The position numbers were made by a program, and so were the translations under genes. This document shows positions 26,285 through 37,064 of a DNA stretch of 64,000 nt, in pieces. The DNA comes from Bursaphelenchus xylophilus (Eukaryota; Nematoda; Chromadorea; Rhabditida; Aphelenchoididae). The notes under the pieces are model-generated. The model was not told the origin of the DNA, made no database searches, and saw nothing but the letters and a program-made list of their open reading frames with translations. Every line of letters starts with the position of its first letter. The stretch's first letter is position 1. The DNA lies in assembly GCA_904066235.2 (NCBI GenBank), contig CAJFCV020000006.1, positions 5,270,001 to 5,334,000 of the forward strand, read 5' to 3'.

Positions 26285-28780
26285 ATGGCTTCGATCATTC
26301 AATGGATTTCCTCTGTGAACAAGGCCAGGGACGAAGATTCTTCGGATTCTGAAGGGGTGAGTTGCGTAGGACAAAAAGCCTCTCCCAATTCGAGTTTTAT
26401 AATTTGTAACGTACATTACATACAATTTAAATATTTTTAGTCCGATGCTTCTTTCGAACGTGTTGAAATCGAAGACGATCTGCACGATGAGAACCTGGAA
26501 ACCTCCACCGATCCTTCCGATTTTGTGGACTCTGTTTCGATCCAAGATTTTGATGCGATTTCCCTTCGCACGGCTACTGAATTTAGTGGTGATTTTGATA
26601 TCGCCTCTGTTCGTACAGCTATTGATACGACCCAAGATTTTGATGCTGTCTCTGTTCGTACTGCAGTTGAACCTACCCAAGATTTTGACTCCCTCTCTCT
26701 TCGCACGGCTACTGAATTTAACGAAGATGCCGCCTCTGTTCTTACGGCTATTGAACCGACCCAAGATTTTGATGCCGTCTCTGTTCGTACCGCTACTGAA
26801 TTCAACGAAGATTTTGATGCCGTCTCTGTTCGTACCGCTACTGAATTCAACGAAGATTTCGATGCCGTATCTGTTTGTACGGCGGTTGAACCGACTCAAG
26901 ATTTCGATTCTGTCTCTGTTCATACGGCTATTGAATTGAGCGAAGATGCCGCTCATCACAACTCTGACATCCAAATTCCCGCCATTCCGACCTCTGTTCA
27001 CGTGGAGCAACTTGAACCAAAGACTTCGAATGATTTGATTCAAAGTGGACCTACTTTTCACAGTTTTTCTGACGGGATCCAAGACGATTTTGACGCAGTT
27101 TCTGTTCACACGGCCATTGAATTGGATGACGATGAGCTGAGAAACCCAAAACCAGCTGAAAACATTGAAGATCTTGCACCAATGCTTGCGTCGATTAAAC
27201 TGCATTTGGTTTCTGTGGAAAAGGCGAAGAATACGATCGCAGAGTTTGTTGCAACTTTTAAGATGGGGAAAATTGAGGAGGAGAAAAGTGTAAGTTGCAG
27301 AAATTTAAAGAGCCAAAGTTTGATGACGCCTATTTTTTAAATATTTTACTTTTTTTCAGTCCGAAACTTCCTTCGAATTTGTTGAAAACGAAACTGCCCA
27401 AGGAAAGGAACCGGAGTTGGAATGGCGGACAGAATCATTTGTTCAAAACACATGTGAATCGCTCACTAGTGCTGGAAAAGCTGAAGAATTGGAGGAGCTC
27501 GAACAATTTGATGATGACAATCTTTCCGTGGCCACAGGCATCGAACTGGAAGAGGCTTTGCCCAGAAACAATGACCCAATTCCTCAAAATAAGGAAGGAA
27601 TCGACGCTGTTGCCAGATTGGTTGAGCAATTACGTTTGAGAACAGAGATGGAGAGAGAAAAGAGACGGGGATACGATGAGCCCAGATTTGTGATCGATCG
27701 AGGAGAAATCTCGGATTCTACGGAGAGCGAGACTGGGGATGAATCTGAGACTTCGGAAGAAGAATCGGATGAGGATTGCAGTTCTGAGGAAGGCGAGAGT
27801 TCAGAGGAAGATGAAGAATCAGAATCCGACGATTCAGATGATGATGACGATGACGATGAGCAAAATAAGGTCGAGGAAATAGTTGCAGAAAAGACTTCAA
27901 CTGGCACGGAAATTGAGAATGATGACCAACAAATCACTCAAGCTTCTCAAGTCTCCAAGGAACCTCAAAATTCCACTCAACCGCCCCAGCCAACCTCTAC
28001 AATCAAGCCCTTCCAATATCGCCGTCGCTTCAGAAATGGAAAATCCAACATCCGAGCCATGGCCAAGTTTAGGGCTGTAGAAAAATCGGATTCCCAGACC
28101 TTTTTGGAATGCATCGAGTTGTTGGGAATTGTAAGTAAAAATTAGCTGGTAATGAATTTTACTTTTGCTTTCAGATTTTCTTCGTTTTCGCCAGTGGACT
28201 CTTTATGGGTTACTATCAAAGGAAAATAATGGATAAGAAAATGGGTAGGTGAAACGAAATAAAGGGCCAGAGTTGTTAAGAATTACTGTTTTAGCTGTAG
28301 AGGACGAGTCGAATTTACATAAACGGAGTTTTATTTTCAGAGCAATTCAAATCACCGTACACCCAAGAGCAAGTGAGAAAGATCCAGGGATTGGAGAATA
28401 TGAGCAAAGATCTTGCCGAGAGACTCCACCAACAGGAAACCCTTTCCCATATTCGTGAAGCAGCACTGGTAGATATGAATACTCAACTCCAGGGTGCGAT
28501 GAAAGAAGTCAAGGAAATTCAAGAAGCCCAGAGAAATCAACTTGTCACCAACGCCTCTGACAATCCTTATTTTTCCATCGGATTCCGTCTTCAGCCCGCT
28601 GAAATCACCGAAAATGGAATTAAAATGGGAGGAAAGCAGTGGAGGTTAGCTTTGGCGTCCTTGGACAAGACAGAGAAGGCCCCGGCCATCAACAGAAACA
28701 TCATTTATTATCCATCATTGTGTGTTCAGAGACAGGGAAAAGAATATTGCCTTTATCTGTCATTTTGGTATTATAAATAA
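26285..28780 (+). CDS. Acidic single-pass membrane protein, paralogue 1 (733 aa)
   Basis: No known name. Exons are 26285-26356, 26441-27289, 27360-28130, 28175-28244 and 28341-28780; phases agree. The order is: short MASIIQWISSVNKAR leader; a long acidic region (residues about 25-560) with repeats of the type DFDAVSVRTATEF and two Ser-SFE-[RF]V exon starts; a Glu/Asp/Ser tract near residue 450; one membrane segment on its own small exon (about residues 556-578); then a coiled-coil-like helix and a C-terminal domain of about 90 residues ending SFWYYK. There is no signal peptide, so type II topology (acidic N-terminus cytosolic) is likely. This layout resembles ER-phagy receptors such as CCPG1 in outline only. 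It is the first of three tandem copies. AATAAA follows at 28802. Confidence 0.75.
26540..27125 (+). repeat. Coding repeat array of DFDAVSVRTA units
   Basis: Within exon 2 of paralogue 1, units of about 18-23 residues alternate between EPTQDFDxVSVRTA and EFNEDFDAVSVRTA. Eight copies keep an Asp-Phe-x-x-[Val/Leu/Ile] core. Neighbouring units around 26760-26870 are nearly identical in DNA, pointing to recent unequal expansion. Confidence 0.8.
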
Positions 28781-29572
28781 TCAATTGATGTTATGTTAAT
28801 CAATAAATCTTGTTTTCAAGAGGCTTTAATGACAGTGGGTATCCAACAAAAAATTCAATAGAGAAAACTTAGCGACAAGTTACAACATGGCCACGGCAAC
28901 CCGAAGTGTTTCCTGGCTCCTTTCGACACTTCGCCCATTTTGTATCGGTTGAAATCAAACAAAATGTCACAAAAGAATTTTTCGTGGGATTTTCCGATCG
29001 GGCGACCGACAAATGCATTTGCAAATGTGATATTTTTTCGGAATTATTTTATTTCTTTTGTCAATTTTGACACTTCGTTTGGACGAAGCTCAAACGTGGG
29101 CGGGAAACATTTTTCTTCTATTTCGGGTTGCCGGCAACCATGCACGGCTACTCTGTGGCATCATAATTAAGGTCCGGCTTCATCTAACCTTTTCTCTCCT
29201 CACGCTTTGGCTATTTTGATATGGGTAATAGTTATTATCACATTAGACTTACCACATCTGTACTGTGTAGATCTGACTACTAGGCCATCATTTCAAGCTA
29301 CCATAACTTAGTATTTACTATGTATTTTACAAGTTACTAAACGGTGTTATTTTTCATAGTATGTTGCCATAATCACATCGGACTTCTTAATTACTACGAA
29401 GTTTGAGGCCGTTCGCTACGCAAATTCCTCCTTTCTCAACCACAGAAATTTTGAAGCCGACAAAAAAACCACAGAAACACAAAAGCAGAGAAAGTTTGGG
29501 ACATCGCGAAAACGGAAATCTTTTCGGACATTTCTTTCAATTTATTCGCTGCAAAGTGATCTCAACGGAAAT
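28781..29572. other. Spacer between paralogues 1 and 2
   Basis: It contains the 3' UTR of paralogue 1 with AATAAA at 28802-28807 and, toward 29500, the leader of paralogue 2. No further gene is seen. Confidence 0.5.
28802..28807 (+). terminator. Polyadenylation signal AATAAA of paralogue 1
   Basis: The canonical hexamer lies 22 bp after the stop codon and is followed by a T-rich stretch. Confidence 0.6.
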
Positions 29573-31715
29573 ATGGCTTCGATTCCGGAATGGGTTGCCT
29601 CTGTGAACAAAGCGAGGAGTCTGGGAAACGACTCGGATTCTGATGAGGTAAGTGATAAGGGGCATCTTGCTGGATGTCTTTCAAGGGATCAGAGTTTTAT
29701 CTTTCTATTTTCAGTCCATCGATTCCTTCGAACGTATCGAAGTGGAGGTCGAAGTTCATTATTCTGAGCACTCAGATGAACCTGATTTTAATCAAACATC
29801 GAGAGATAAGGCCTCTGCTGAACCAGATGACGACTCTCAGTCCGTACATACGGCAATCGAACCAGAATGGGATATTGAAGTGAAAACGAGAATTTGGAGT
29901 TGGTTCGAATTTCTCAGGAGGACCTCGGACAATGACGAAGCTCGATGCGTAAGTGTATAATTTGGACCTTTTGCAATCGGTTCTATTTACATTTAAAGGG
30001 TTTACTGCATTTTGTTAACCATTGCCGTATATTTTAAAAATCGAAATATAGTCAGAATATGTTGTAAAATACTTTTATGGATATGGATTTGAGGTTTTTA
30101 AATATAAAATCGTTACAGGAACGAAATCAACTTGAACCCTGTGTCGCTCAAAGAAAAGATGATCCCATACAAAAAGAGGACGCTGCTCCTAGAGTCTTGC
30201 CATCCGACGACGAAGTCAAGGAGAAGATCTGGAGTTGGTTCAATTTTTTGAAAAGGACATTAAAAAAGGACAAAGCCGAAAATGTAAGTCCAAAATTACA
30301 GAAAACCGTATGTATGTGAGGCTATTTTTGGAGTTGAAAATTTTTTGAAAATTATCATTTTATAGAACCGATTTTTGCCTCTCCTTCAAATTGTAGGCCG
30401 TCAAATAAATAATATTTTTTCAGACAGAATGCTCGGAATGCAAGGAAGTTGAGATTAAGGAACCCGATGAAAATGAAGCACAAAACGGTCAGAAAAGTCA
30501 TGTGGTCGTCTTTGAAGACGACGATGAAGAAATCTTTTTCTACATGGAAACCAAAAGATCTTCTCCAAGGCAGTGGAAAAGAGACGCGATTTTGGAGACG
30601 ATGAAGAAGATTATGGCCCAAATTGACACTTTTACAATGCGAACAGTCGCTGACGACGGAGTGGGAGTCCTTTTGGAAGGCTGTAATTGCGAAAATCATG
30701 AGATTTGTGAGCATTATGAATATTCCGAGGACTCTGATGACTCGGATTCAGACTCTGGGGATTCAGGGGATCGTGACATTGGAATTCAAAGGAATTCGGA
30801 GCGTGTTATCAACATAAAATACGACTCCGATTCTTCTGAATCTTCAGCAGAAAGCGAATCTGATTCAGAGGATTCTGAAGATTCGAACGACGCCTACAAT
30901 TCCGATTCGGAACGTTCCATGAAACCCGATTCTATAGACAGTGCCATTTTTAAAGACGATGAGGAAAGTTCTGAGCAAGGTGAACTTAAAGATTACAATG
31001 CTTCTAATGTAAGTTTGAAACGAGCGTATTCTTTTATTTCTAGGCCCTTTTGGTTTCGTTTATCTTGGCTGGAATGATGGGATGTTACGGTGCTTATAAA
31101 ATCATGGGTGAACAAAGTAAGTTGGTGATATTAGTTTTCAAATGAAAGATTTTGAGAGATTAAAAGTGCGGAGTAGAGACTGCCTTAATTTTGATGAGAA
31201 ATGGTAGAAAGGTAGAATAAGATTTTCTAAAGAAATTAGAGATAGTCAGCCCTGGTAAAACCGACGTAATTCTCGGGCATTCCAAGTTTAATATCAACGG
31301 AATTTTTTATTTTAAAATTTGCAACCTTACAATGAAGGTTTGGCTATTCTGCAAAGCGCAAATTCAACTTTTTAGAGAATGACCAGCGCCGGAGATAAGA
31401 CGATTCTGAAAGATTCCGCGAAAATTAGGATCACGATGATCGTCATCGGAAAATTTACGAAATTATAGGAAATAGAACGACATTAGTAATATTTTTTCAG
31501 AAGAAAACGATGCCCACAACACCAAGGGATTAATGACGCAAGTTCAGCGATTGGAAAGGGAAAACAAAATTATTTTGGAGAGAATAAAGGAATTGGAGGA
31601 AAGCCAAGCCAAAATTGGAAAAGCACAAACAGAGGAAGAAAACACCAAAGAAACTACCGAAACATTTGGCAGATCCGAAAGTTCCGTCAACGACATCCAA
31701 TTTCATGAAACTTAA
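29573..31715 (+). CDS. Acidic single-pass membrane protein, paralogue 2 (448 aa)
   Basis: Exons 29573-29647, 29715-29948, 30119-30283, 30424-31008, 31044-31116 and 31501-31715 join in phase. The leader MASIPEWVASVNKAR is plainly homologous to that of paralogue 1, and exon 2 again starts with a Ser-rich SFERIEVE motif. Exons 2 and 3 each end with a copy of a VK-[KR]-IWSWF-x-FL-[KR]-RT module. Exon 4 is a long Asp/Ser/Glu region with a small Cys cluster (GCNCENHEIC). Exon 5 encodes the membrane segment (about residues 354-374), and exon 6 a coiled coil rich in Glu/Lys. There is no signal peptide. Function is unknown; the shared splice phase at the membrane exon supports common descent. Confidence 0.75.
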
Positions 31716-32996
31716 ATCAGGAAAGTCGGTTATTACCCATCAATCTCCGCTCAGGATAGATATCTGACTCGTAATAAAGAACACTGCACATACGTTGCTG
31801 TCTTTGTATTATACTTTGTTGAATAAATTGTTATTTTGAAAATCGATGGGGAAGTGTTCCTGTGCATTTGCAATTCGAATACGAAAAACGAACAACTGTG
31901 CTTCTACAGCATATTTTCCTATTATAAAAACTCTTTAAAAAGTGCACTTTTTGTCGCAATAAACGCTCCATTTGTTATTTAGAAGGTCCAGTTTCAATTT
32001 TGTTTCTCTTTTCACGAGTTTTCTCTCGGTTTTGCTTCCAAAGTCTTGTATTTCTCACAAAAAACAGTTTTAAAAACAGGGGTTTTTGTTTTTTGTTCAA
32101 ATTTATAGTAAACTAGGTTAGTTTCGGCTAACATAAGCCTAACTGTATTTCGATTTTTGAACGTTATAAAGATCGTAAGCATAATCGATAGTCACATTTG
32201 GCACTCTGTATTTTCAAAATTACTATTTTTTGAAAAAACTTTGGCGGGAAAAATATTTTTTTTCGTCGAAAATTTTATTTTTTTCTTCATCCAAGAATTA
32301 TTCGAGACCTCGTGGTGGAAATTACGTATCTTTCTCTTATCACGCTAGCACATGTGGTCACCTCTCGTCTTTTGCGATAAGAAATATTGAGGGCTCTTTG
32401 AGAGCGCCGAACTTCCCTCGGAAATAATTTGAAATCAGCTGTTTGGAGGGCAGAGGACAGCTCTGACTTGCACTGCCATGTGGGAAAGTGTATTTAGAGG
32501 CAAAAAACATTCGAAATGACAAATCTCCTTTCAAAATATTATTTATGGGAGGTTTCTTCGAGTTTTCCATTGGATCACCTACTACAATATAATGTGGTCG
32601 AAAAGGTCAGCTATGCTGGCAATCTTTCGGGATATAAACCTCTTTACTTGTTTATCATCTCATTTTCATTACAATACTGGTTAAACGGACGTGTCTTAAC
32701 GAGTTCTTGCGAAATTTTTGATAAAAATTGTGTAAAACAATGTTATTTTTGATGTTTCTTTTTAAAAACACTCTGTTTTGAAGCTTCTGCTCATAATCGA
32801 CGCTATCTTTAGCAGACATTATTCAGAGAGCTGACCCTCCCATATCCAAATCTTTCTTTTTGGCATTAGAGAGCTCGCATCTGTCCGGCCCTCGCCTTTT
32901 CTTTTGTCGCCCCTCGCGGTTTATATGGATTTTCGCGTGAATATGTTAATTTATTAACTTTTTCCATTCACTTCAGAGCACTCGAGAACTTGCAAA
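31716..32996. other. Spacer between paralogues 2 and 3
   Basis: It holds the 3' UTR of paralogue 2, with AATAAA at 31822-31827, and AT-rich DNA. No gene with support was found. Confidence 0.5.
31822..31827 (+). terminator. Polyadenylation signal AATAAA of paralogue 2
   Basis: The canonical hexamer lies about 107 bp after the stop codon. Confidence 0.5.
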
Positions 32997-34398
32997 ATGG
33001 CTTCGACTATGAAAGATCGCCGAGATTCCGAATCTGTAAGTTGATTAGTCCAAGTTTAGGTAGTATAATATAAAAAATTAAATAGAAGCATTATTTTTGA
33101 AGTGAATATGCAGTCAAACGTTAATAGAATTGTTTTCAGTCCAATTCCTCGTCGTTTGAGAACGTTTCCATGGCCGGATGTTCGGATTTTGATATGGATG
33201 AGGCCTCAGTTTCCACCAGATCCGATCCAGAACACCAAATCTCGAATATCCGGGAAACTGATGTCATGGAGTCATCTACAGTGACTGCGACCGAGCCCGA
33301 AGCCTCTGAAATTGAGGCCAACGCGGTCATGGAGACCTCCACGATCACCGCTATTGAGCCGTCTGATGATGAATGTCTTGTGGAAGATCTAGATAACACA
33401 AGAGATGGAGTCCCTGACATTCCTACTGAACCAGAATCTGAAGAGGACTCTGAGGAAGCAGAGGGATGCAAGGGTGGCTACTCTTACAGTGATCTGAGCT
33501 CAGATGAAAATGAAAAAGATTTGAATGACTGTGCAGATGAAAGTGGATGTTGCTGTGAGAAGATCGACTATGCTTCGGATGTATTGAATGAGAAGGTTAA
33601 TGAGATCTTGGCGAATGTTATCGAGGGCGCTGGAGAGACTGTTCAGAAATTGGAAAGGGTTAATAGAGACCTCCAGGAGAAGATCGAGACTCATGATGCC
33701 ATTTTAAATATCAAAGAAGAAAAGAATAATAATGAGCAGTTGATCAAGTTCATGGTGGTGAGTGTTTTGGCTTCTTTTTTCACATTTAGGTTGTCAATAA
33801 AGACGAAAATTGGTGACTGAAGATATTTATGCCTAGTACAGTGTAATTTGGCATTAAAGCACGTTTTTTCAGGTTGTTGGTATTGTTGGTGTGATCGCCG
33901 TTCTGATTCCTCTTTATATGGCACAAAACGACCGTAAGTTGACAATTTTTGAAAAATTTATTTTTGGTACCTAAATTCCCATGAATTCAAATTCTTTTTT
34001 TAGGCAGAGAGGCTGTGGTACTGAAACAACAACTGGTTGAAGTCCAAGAGACCGTCAAGACTCTCCAGAAAGAAGTCTCTCAGATCCACAAAGATATTCA
34101 ATATTCGAAATACGAAGAGACCAAAAGAGCCAACATGGAGATGATCCAAAATGTGACCAGAGGACTTGGATTATTCGCGAAGAAGTTTGCGGAAAAGGCC
34201 ATGAATATAACCAAGAAGATGTCGACTTATGTTCAGAACAACTTCGACAAGATTCCCCAAGTGGAAGTGGTTTCTGTAGTTCGTCATGAAGTTCAAGACG
34301 AAGAGCCGGCCAAATATCCATCCTTCTGTTTCTCCAATCTCTTCTTCCAGGAGAAAGATAAGAAGACTTGTATTCTCTTCAAGTTATTCCGTCTTTGA
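32997..34398 (+). CDS. Acidic single-pass membrane protein, paralogue 3 (370 aa)
   Basis: Exons 32997-33035, 33140-33757, 33873-33933 and 34004-34398 join in phase. The leader is shortened to 13 residues starting MAST. Exon 2 opens with SNSSSFENVSM, the same Ser-SFE-x-V motif as in the other two copies, and continues as an acidic region with ESSTVTATEPE / ETSTITAIEPS repeats and a CCC cluster. It then runs into a heptad-rich helix just before the membrane. The membrane segment has its own exon, starting in phase 0 and ending in phase 1 as in paralogues 1 and 2. The C-terminal part is a coiled coil followed by a Phe/Cys-containing tail. Function is unknown. Confidence 0.75.
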
Positions 34399-34890
34399 GC
34401 CTCCTGAATCAACTTTATCATCAACTTTTCATATTTAAAACACCTGTAATTATTCCTTAAGGTGTAAATATTTTATCAATCTAATTAATCGTCGAACGAT
34501 TCAAAAGTTATTCTCTTTCTCTACCCTTTACTCAATCTTCTCATCTACCTTATGTATATTACTCTCACAATTTATCTCATACCTCCTGTTTCTACAGGTA
34601 AATATCGAGTTTTGGCGGCATCAGGGCAGTTGTCAATACTGGTTTTTGAAGAATCCTCTAGTTCAGCGTAGAATCTACATAATACTCAATTTATTCTAAT
34701 CATTTTTTAATTTTCGTGATAAAAAATTGATTTCTGTAGAGAAAATATTCAAAAAAGGCAGTTTGGAAGAAGAAATAAGAATTGTTGATTAAAAATGAGG
34801 ACAAAAACTCTCAGAAGCCAATGTAGATCATGCTCCAGTTTCTGACAGAACGTCTAAAACCAGATCAAACTCGTCATTGTTGTCATCATT

Positions 34891-34960
34891 GAGAGGTGGG
34901 AGTCGAAACCGCGAGTCTTCAAATAGAAAGCGCGCCTCCTCACCACTGAGCTATTCAAAC
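34891..34960 (-). pseudogene. tRNA-like sequence, degenerate
   Basis: On the minus strand, TAGCTCAGTGGTGAG matches the A box of the RNA polymerase III promoter. About 40 bp later, GGTTTCGACTCCC is close to the B box GGTTCGANTCC but has one extra T. The acceptor stem does not pair, the T stem is mismatched and the anticodon stem is irregular. This is therefore a decayed tRNA or the head of a tRNA-derived SINE, not a working tRNA. Confidence 0.45.
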
Positions 34961-35070
34961 ACGTGTCCCACTGCTCGTTTTTCTCTTCAGAAAGGGTCCT
35001 TTTATTCACAGAAAAGGGGTCGGAAATAAAACAAATTGAAAAACGTGCAAAGATAGTTGAAATTACACAT

Positions 35071-36013
35071 TCAAGGGGTACCAACAATCTTGCTCTTGTT
35101 TAAGTAGACACTGGGCACTGGTCGATTCATCCCTTTCAGCAGTTGGACCGTGTTTTGGCCCGTCTTTTCCCTCTCAAAATCAATCATTTGCCGCCAAAAT
35201 CCATTATTTGGAGCGATCAGTGGCCGGGCTCTGTAAACCATGGCATAAAGTTATAAAAAGTTTGATTTTAAAGCTCAAAGCTTAGCGGAGATTTTCTTCT
35301 TTTTCTTTCCGACTTACTTGCAAACAACAATATAACTTTCTTCCAGGGAGATTCCTTCGCTGATCATGAGGTATACCATACATAAAGCGGCCGATCGGCT
35401 CACTCCTGCCGCACAATACACAACGGTTTTGCCTCCCTAGAAGAGAAGTTTTAATTGTGATTTTTATCAAGTATACATAATTCGATGATTTACAAAAATT
35501 TTAAAGATTTTTATTTTATTTTTTTGGTTGCAAAGAGGCAAAAAGGAGAAGATTAATATTCCAAACATATGGCTAGGTTTCTTTATGACTCTCATAAACT
35601 TGAGAAACATGGAAAAATCCGTGTTGCATCATAAATCTGAGGATATTAGGCTGAGAAAACGATGTTTTAAAAGTGTAACACAGGTATGTAAAGTGTAATA
35701 TGATGCCATAAAGTCATTTTCTCACCTTTTTCTTGGCCTGCTCGATGAACTCCGCCGAGCTCTCGAAATATTTGTTCAGCCTTCCCATTTCACTGTCATC
35801 AACTGGTACATCAAAGTACTCGACTCCTTCGTAACACTTTCCCTTGGGGATATTGGTGCAATCCACGACGTAATTGATCCCCAGATCTTTTAATTTCTTC
35901 TCCGTGATGGCTCCGTATCCGGCAATAAAGAGATGGGGCCGGATCTCGCAAATCGAGAACAACATCGCCGGCCGTTGCGGCTTTTCTTCCGGTTTATGCG
36001 GCGCCACAAACAT
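35071..36013 (-). CDS. Atypical dual-specificity protein phosphatase
   Basis: Three exons (36013-35726, 35436-35318, 35230-35071) give 188 aa, the usual size of small atypical DUSPs (DUSP14/18/21 type). The fold is complete: an IRPHLFIAG start, the general-acid loop VPVDDSE (Asp at about 72/73), the P-loop CAAGVSRSAA with catalytic Cys104 and Arg110, and the C-terminal ARPLIAPNNGFWRQMIDFE helix typical of this group. It should remove phosphate from Ser/Thr and Tyr. The residue before the catalytic Cys is Tyr, where the family nearly always has His. The start codon follows an acceptor-like CCCCCAG by four bases, consistent with a leader or trans-splice site; the actual 5' exon is not resolved. 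Confidence 0.85.
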
Positions 36014-36602
36014 TTTGCCTGGGGGAAATTGATACGGGGATTAAGGCTTTCGAATGTTTTCGGAAAAAGATTTCCAAAATTCTTTTCCCAATCACCGAAA
36101 ATCCCCTCGGGCCACCTTCTTTTCTCTCTGCCGCCTTCTCTGTGGTCCGATTTTCTCGGATTTTTCGAGAAATCCCCTGCTCTCGAAAAGCCCAATTCAC
36201 CTTTAGAAACGCTGTTGACAATACAATAAACACTGTCAATAGCCAAAAAACACTTGAAATTTGACTGTAAACTCTTAAAAAGCCAGGCTGACCCTTTCGA
36301 ACTCTGAGGTAATTGTTTATAACAAATATTTCTACATTTGAATCTACAACAACAACAACATCATGTACAATATCATGGCAAAAGATATGAGATTCCCGCC
36401 AACACCACTCGATCTTGCCTGAGGCGCCAAGAAAGTGGCTTCTGCCTCCTCGGAATAGCCGAGATTCCGTCGTTTTGGACCCGTATAACAGAATTTTCGG
36501 CTTTTACAAATACATTCCTGGAGGTCGACAGAATCGTGGAGCCTGCAAATAATGACATTACAAGGCTTCTTCAGTAATATTCAGTATAAATAATGGAGTA
36601 TA

Positions 36603-37064
36603 TTACTTTTTACAAGTGTTGTCGCCTCGCTTCTCCATCACCGAGTCATCCACGGCTCCCAATTTCTCCGCACAGCCACGAATTGTGAAAGAAGAGGCTA
36701 AAATACGATTTCAATTACTGTTAGATTAACCCGACGACCCTGTAAAAAAACTTACCGGTGTTATGATCGGTAAGAGTCAAGGTTTCGCAGTAACTCATTG
36801 CGCAATCTTGTTTCCGTAGAGCGCTGATATTCCGGGGTTGCGAACAATCAGGTGTAATGAATTCTTTGTTCGGATACTTCCCTCTCCTGATGTCTAGAAG
36901 ATTCTGAATCGCCCTCTGCATCTCTGGACTGACTGATGACCAAGGAGACATGCAAGTAAAGCACCAATTGTTAGTCGTTTTTACATCCACAGACGCAGGC
37001 TGAAGATCCAATTTGGCTGGAGATTGCTGCGATCTCTGCGGGAGGGAGCGGAATGTTGTAGGGA
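36603..37064 (-). CDS. Ly6/uPAR-like cysteine-rich protein, 5' end missing
   Basis: Two exons (37064 to about 36762, and about 36707-36603) encode a three-finger-type Cys pattern: WCFTC near the start, DCSQP, QDCAMSYC, RGC, and a final NTC close to the stop. That ending matches the Cys-Asn-type close of Ly6 domains in outline. The first exon begins in phase 1, so an upstream exon with the start and signal peptide is expected but was not resolved. A hydrophobic stretch starting MPKKILGFF near 37900 (minus strand) is a weak candidate. No C-terminal hydrophobic GPI tail follows the last Cys, so a secreted form is likely. Confidence 0.55.

Noticed and set aside
35890..36246. 118-codon minus-strand frame upstream of the DUSP
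   Set aside because: It overlaps the phosphatase exon in another frame and has no domain; probably an intron or leader.
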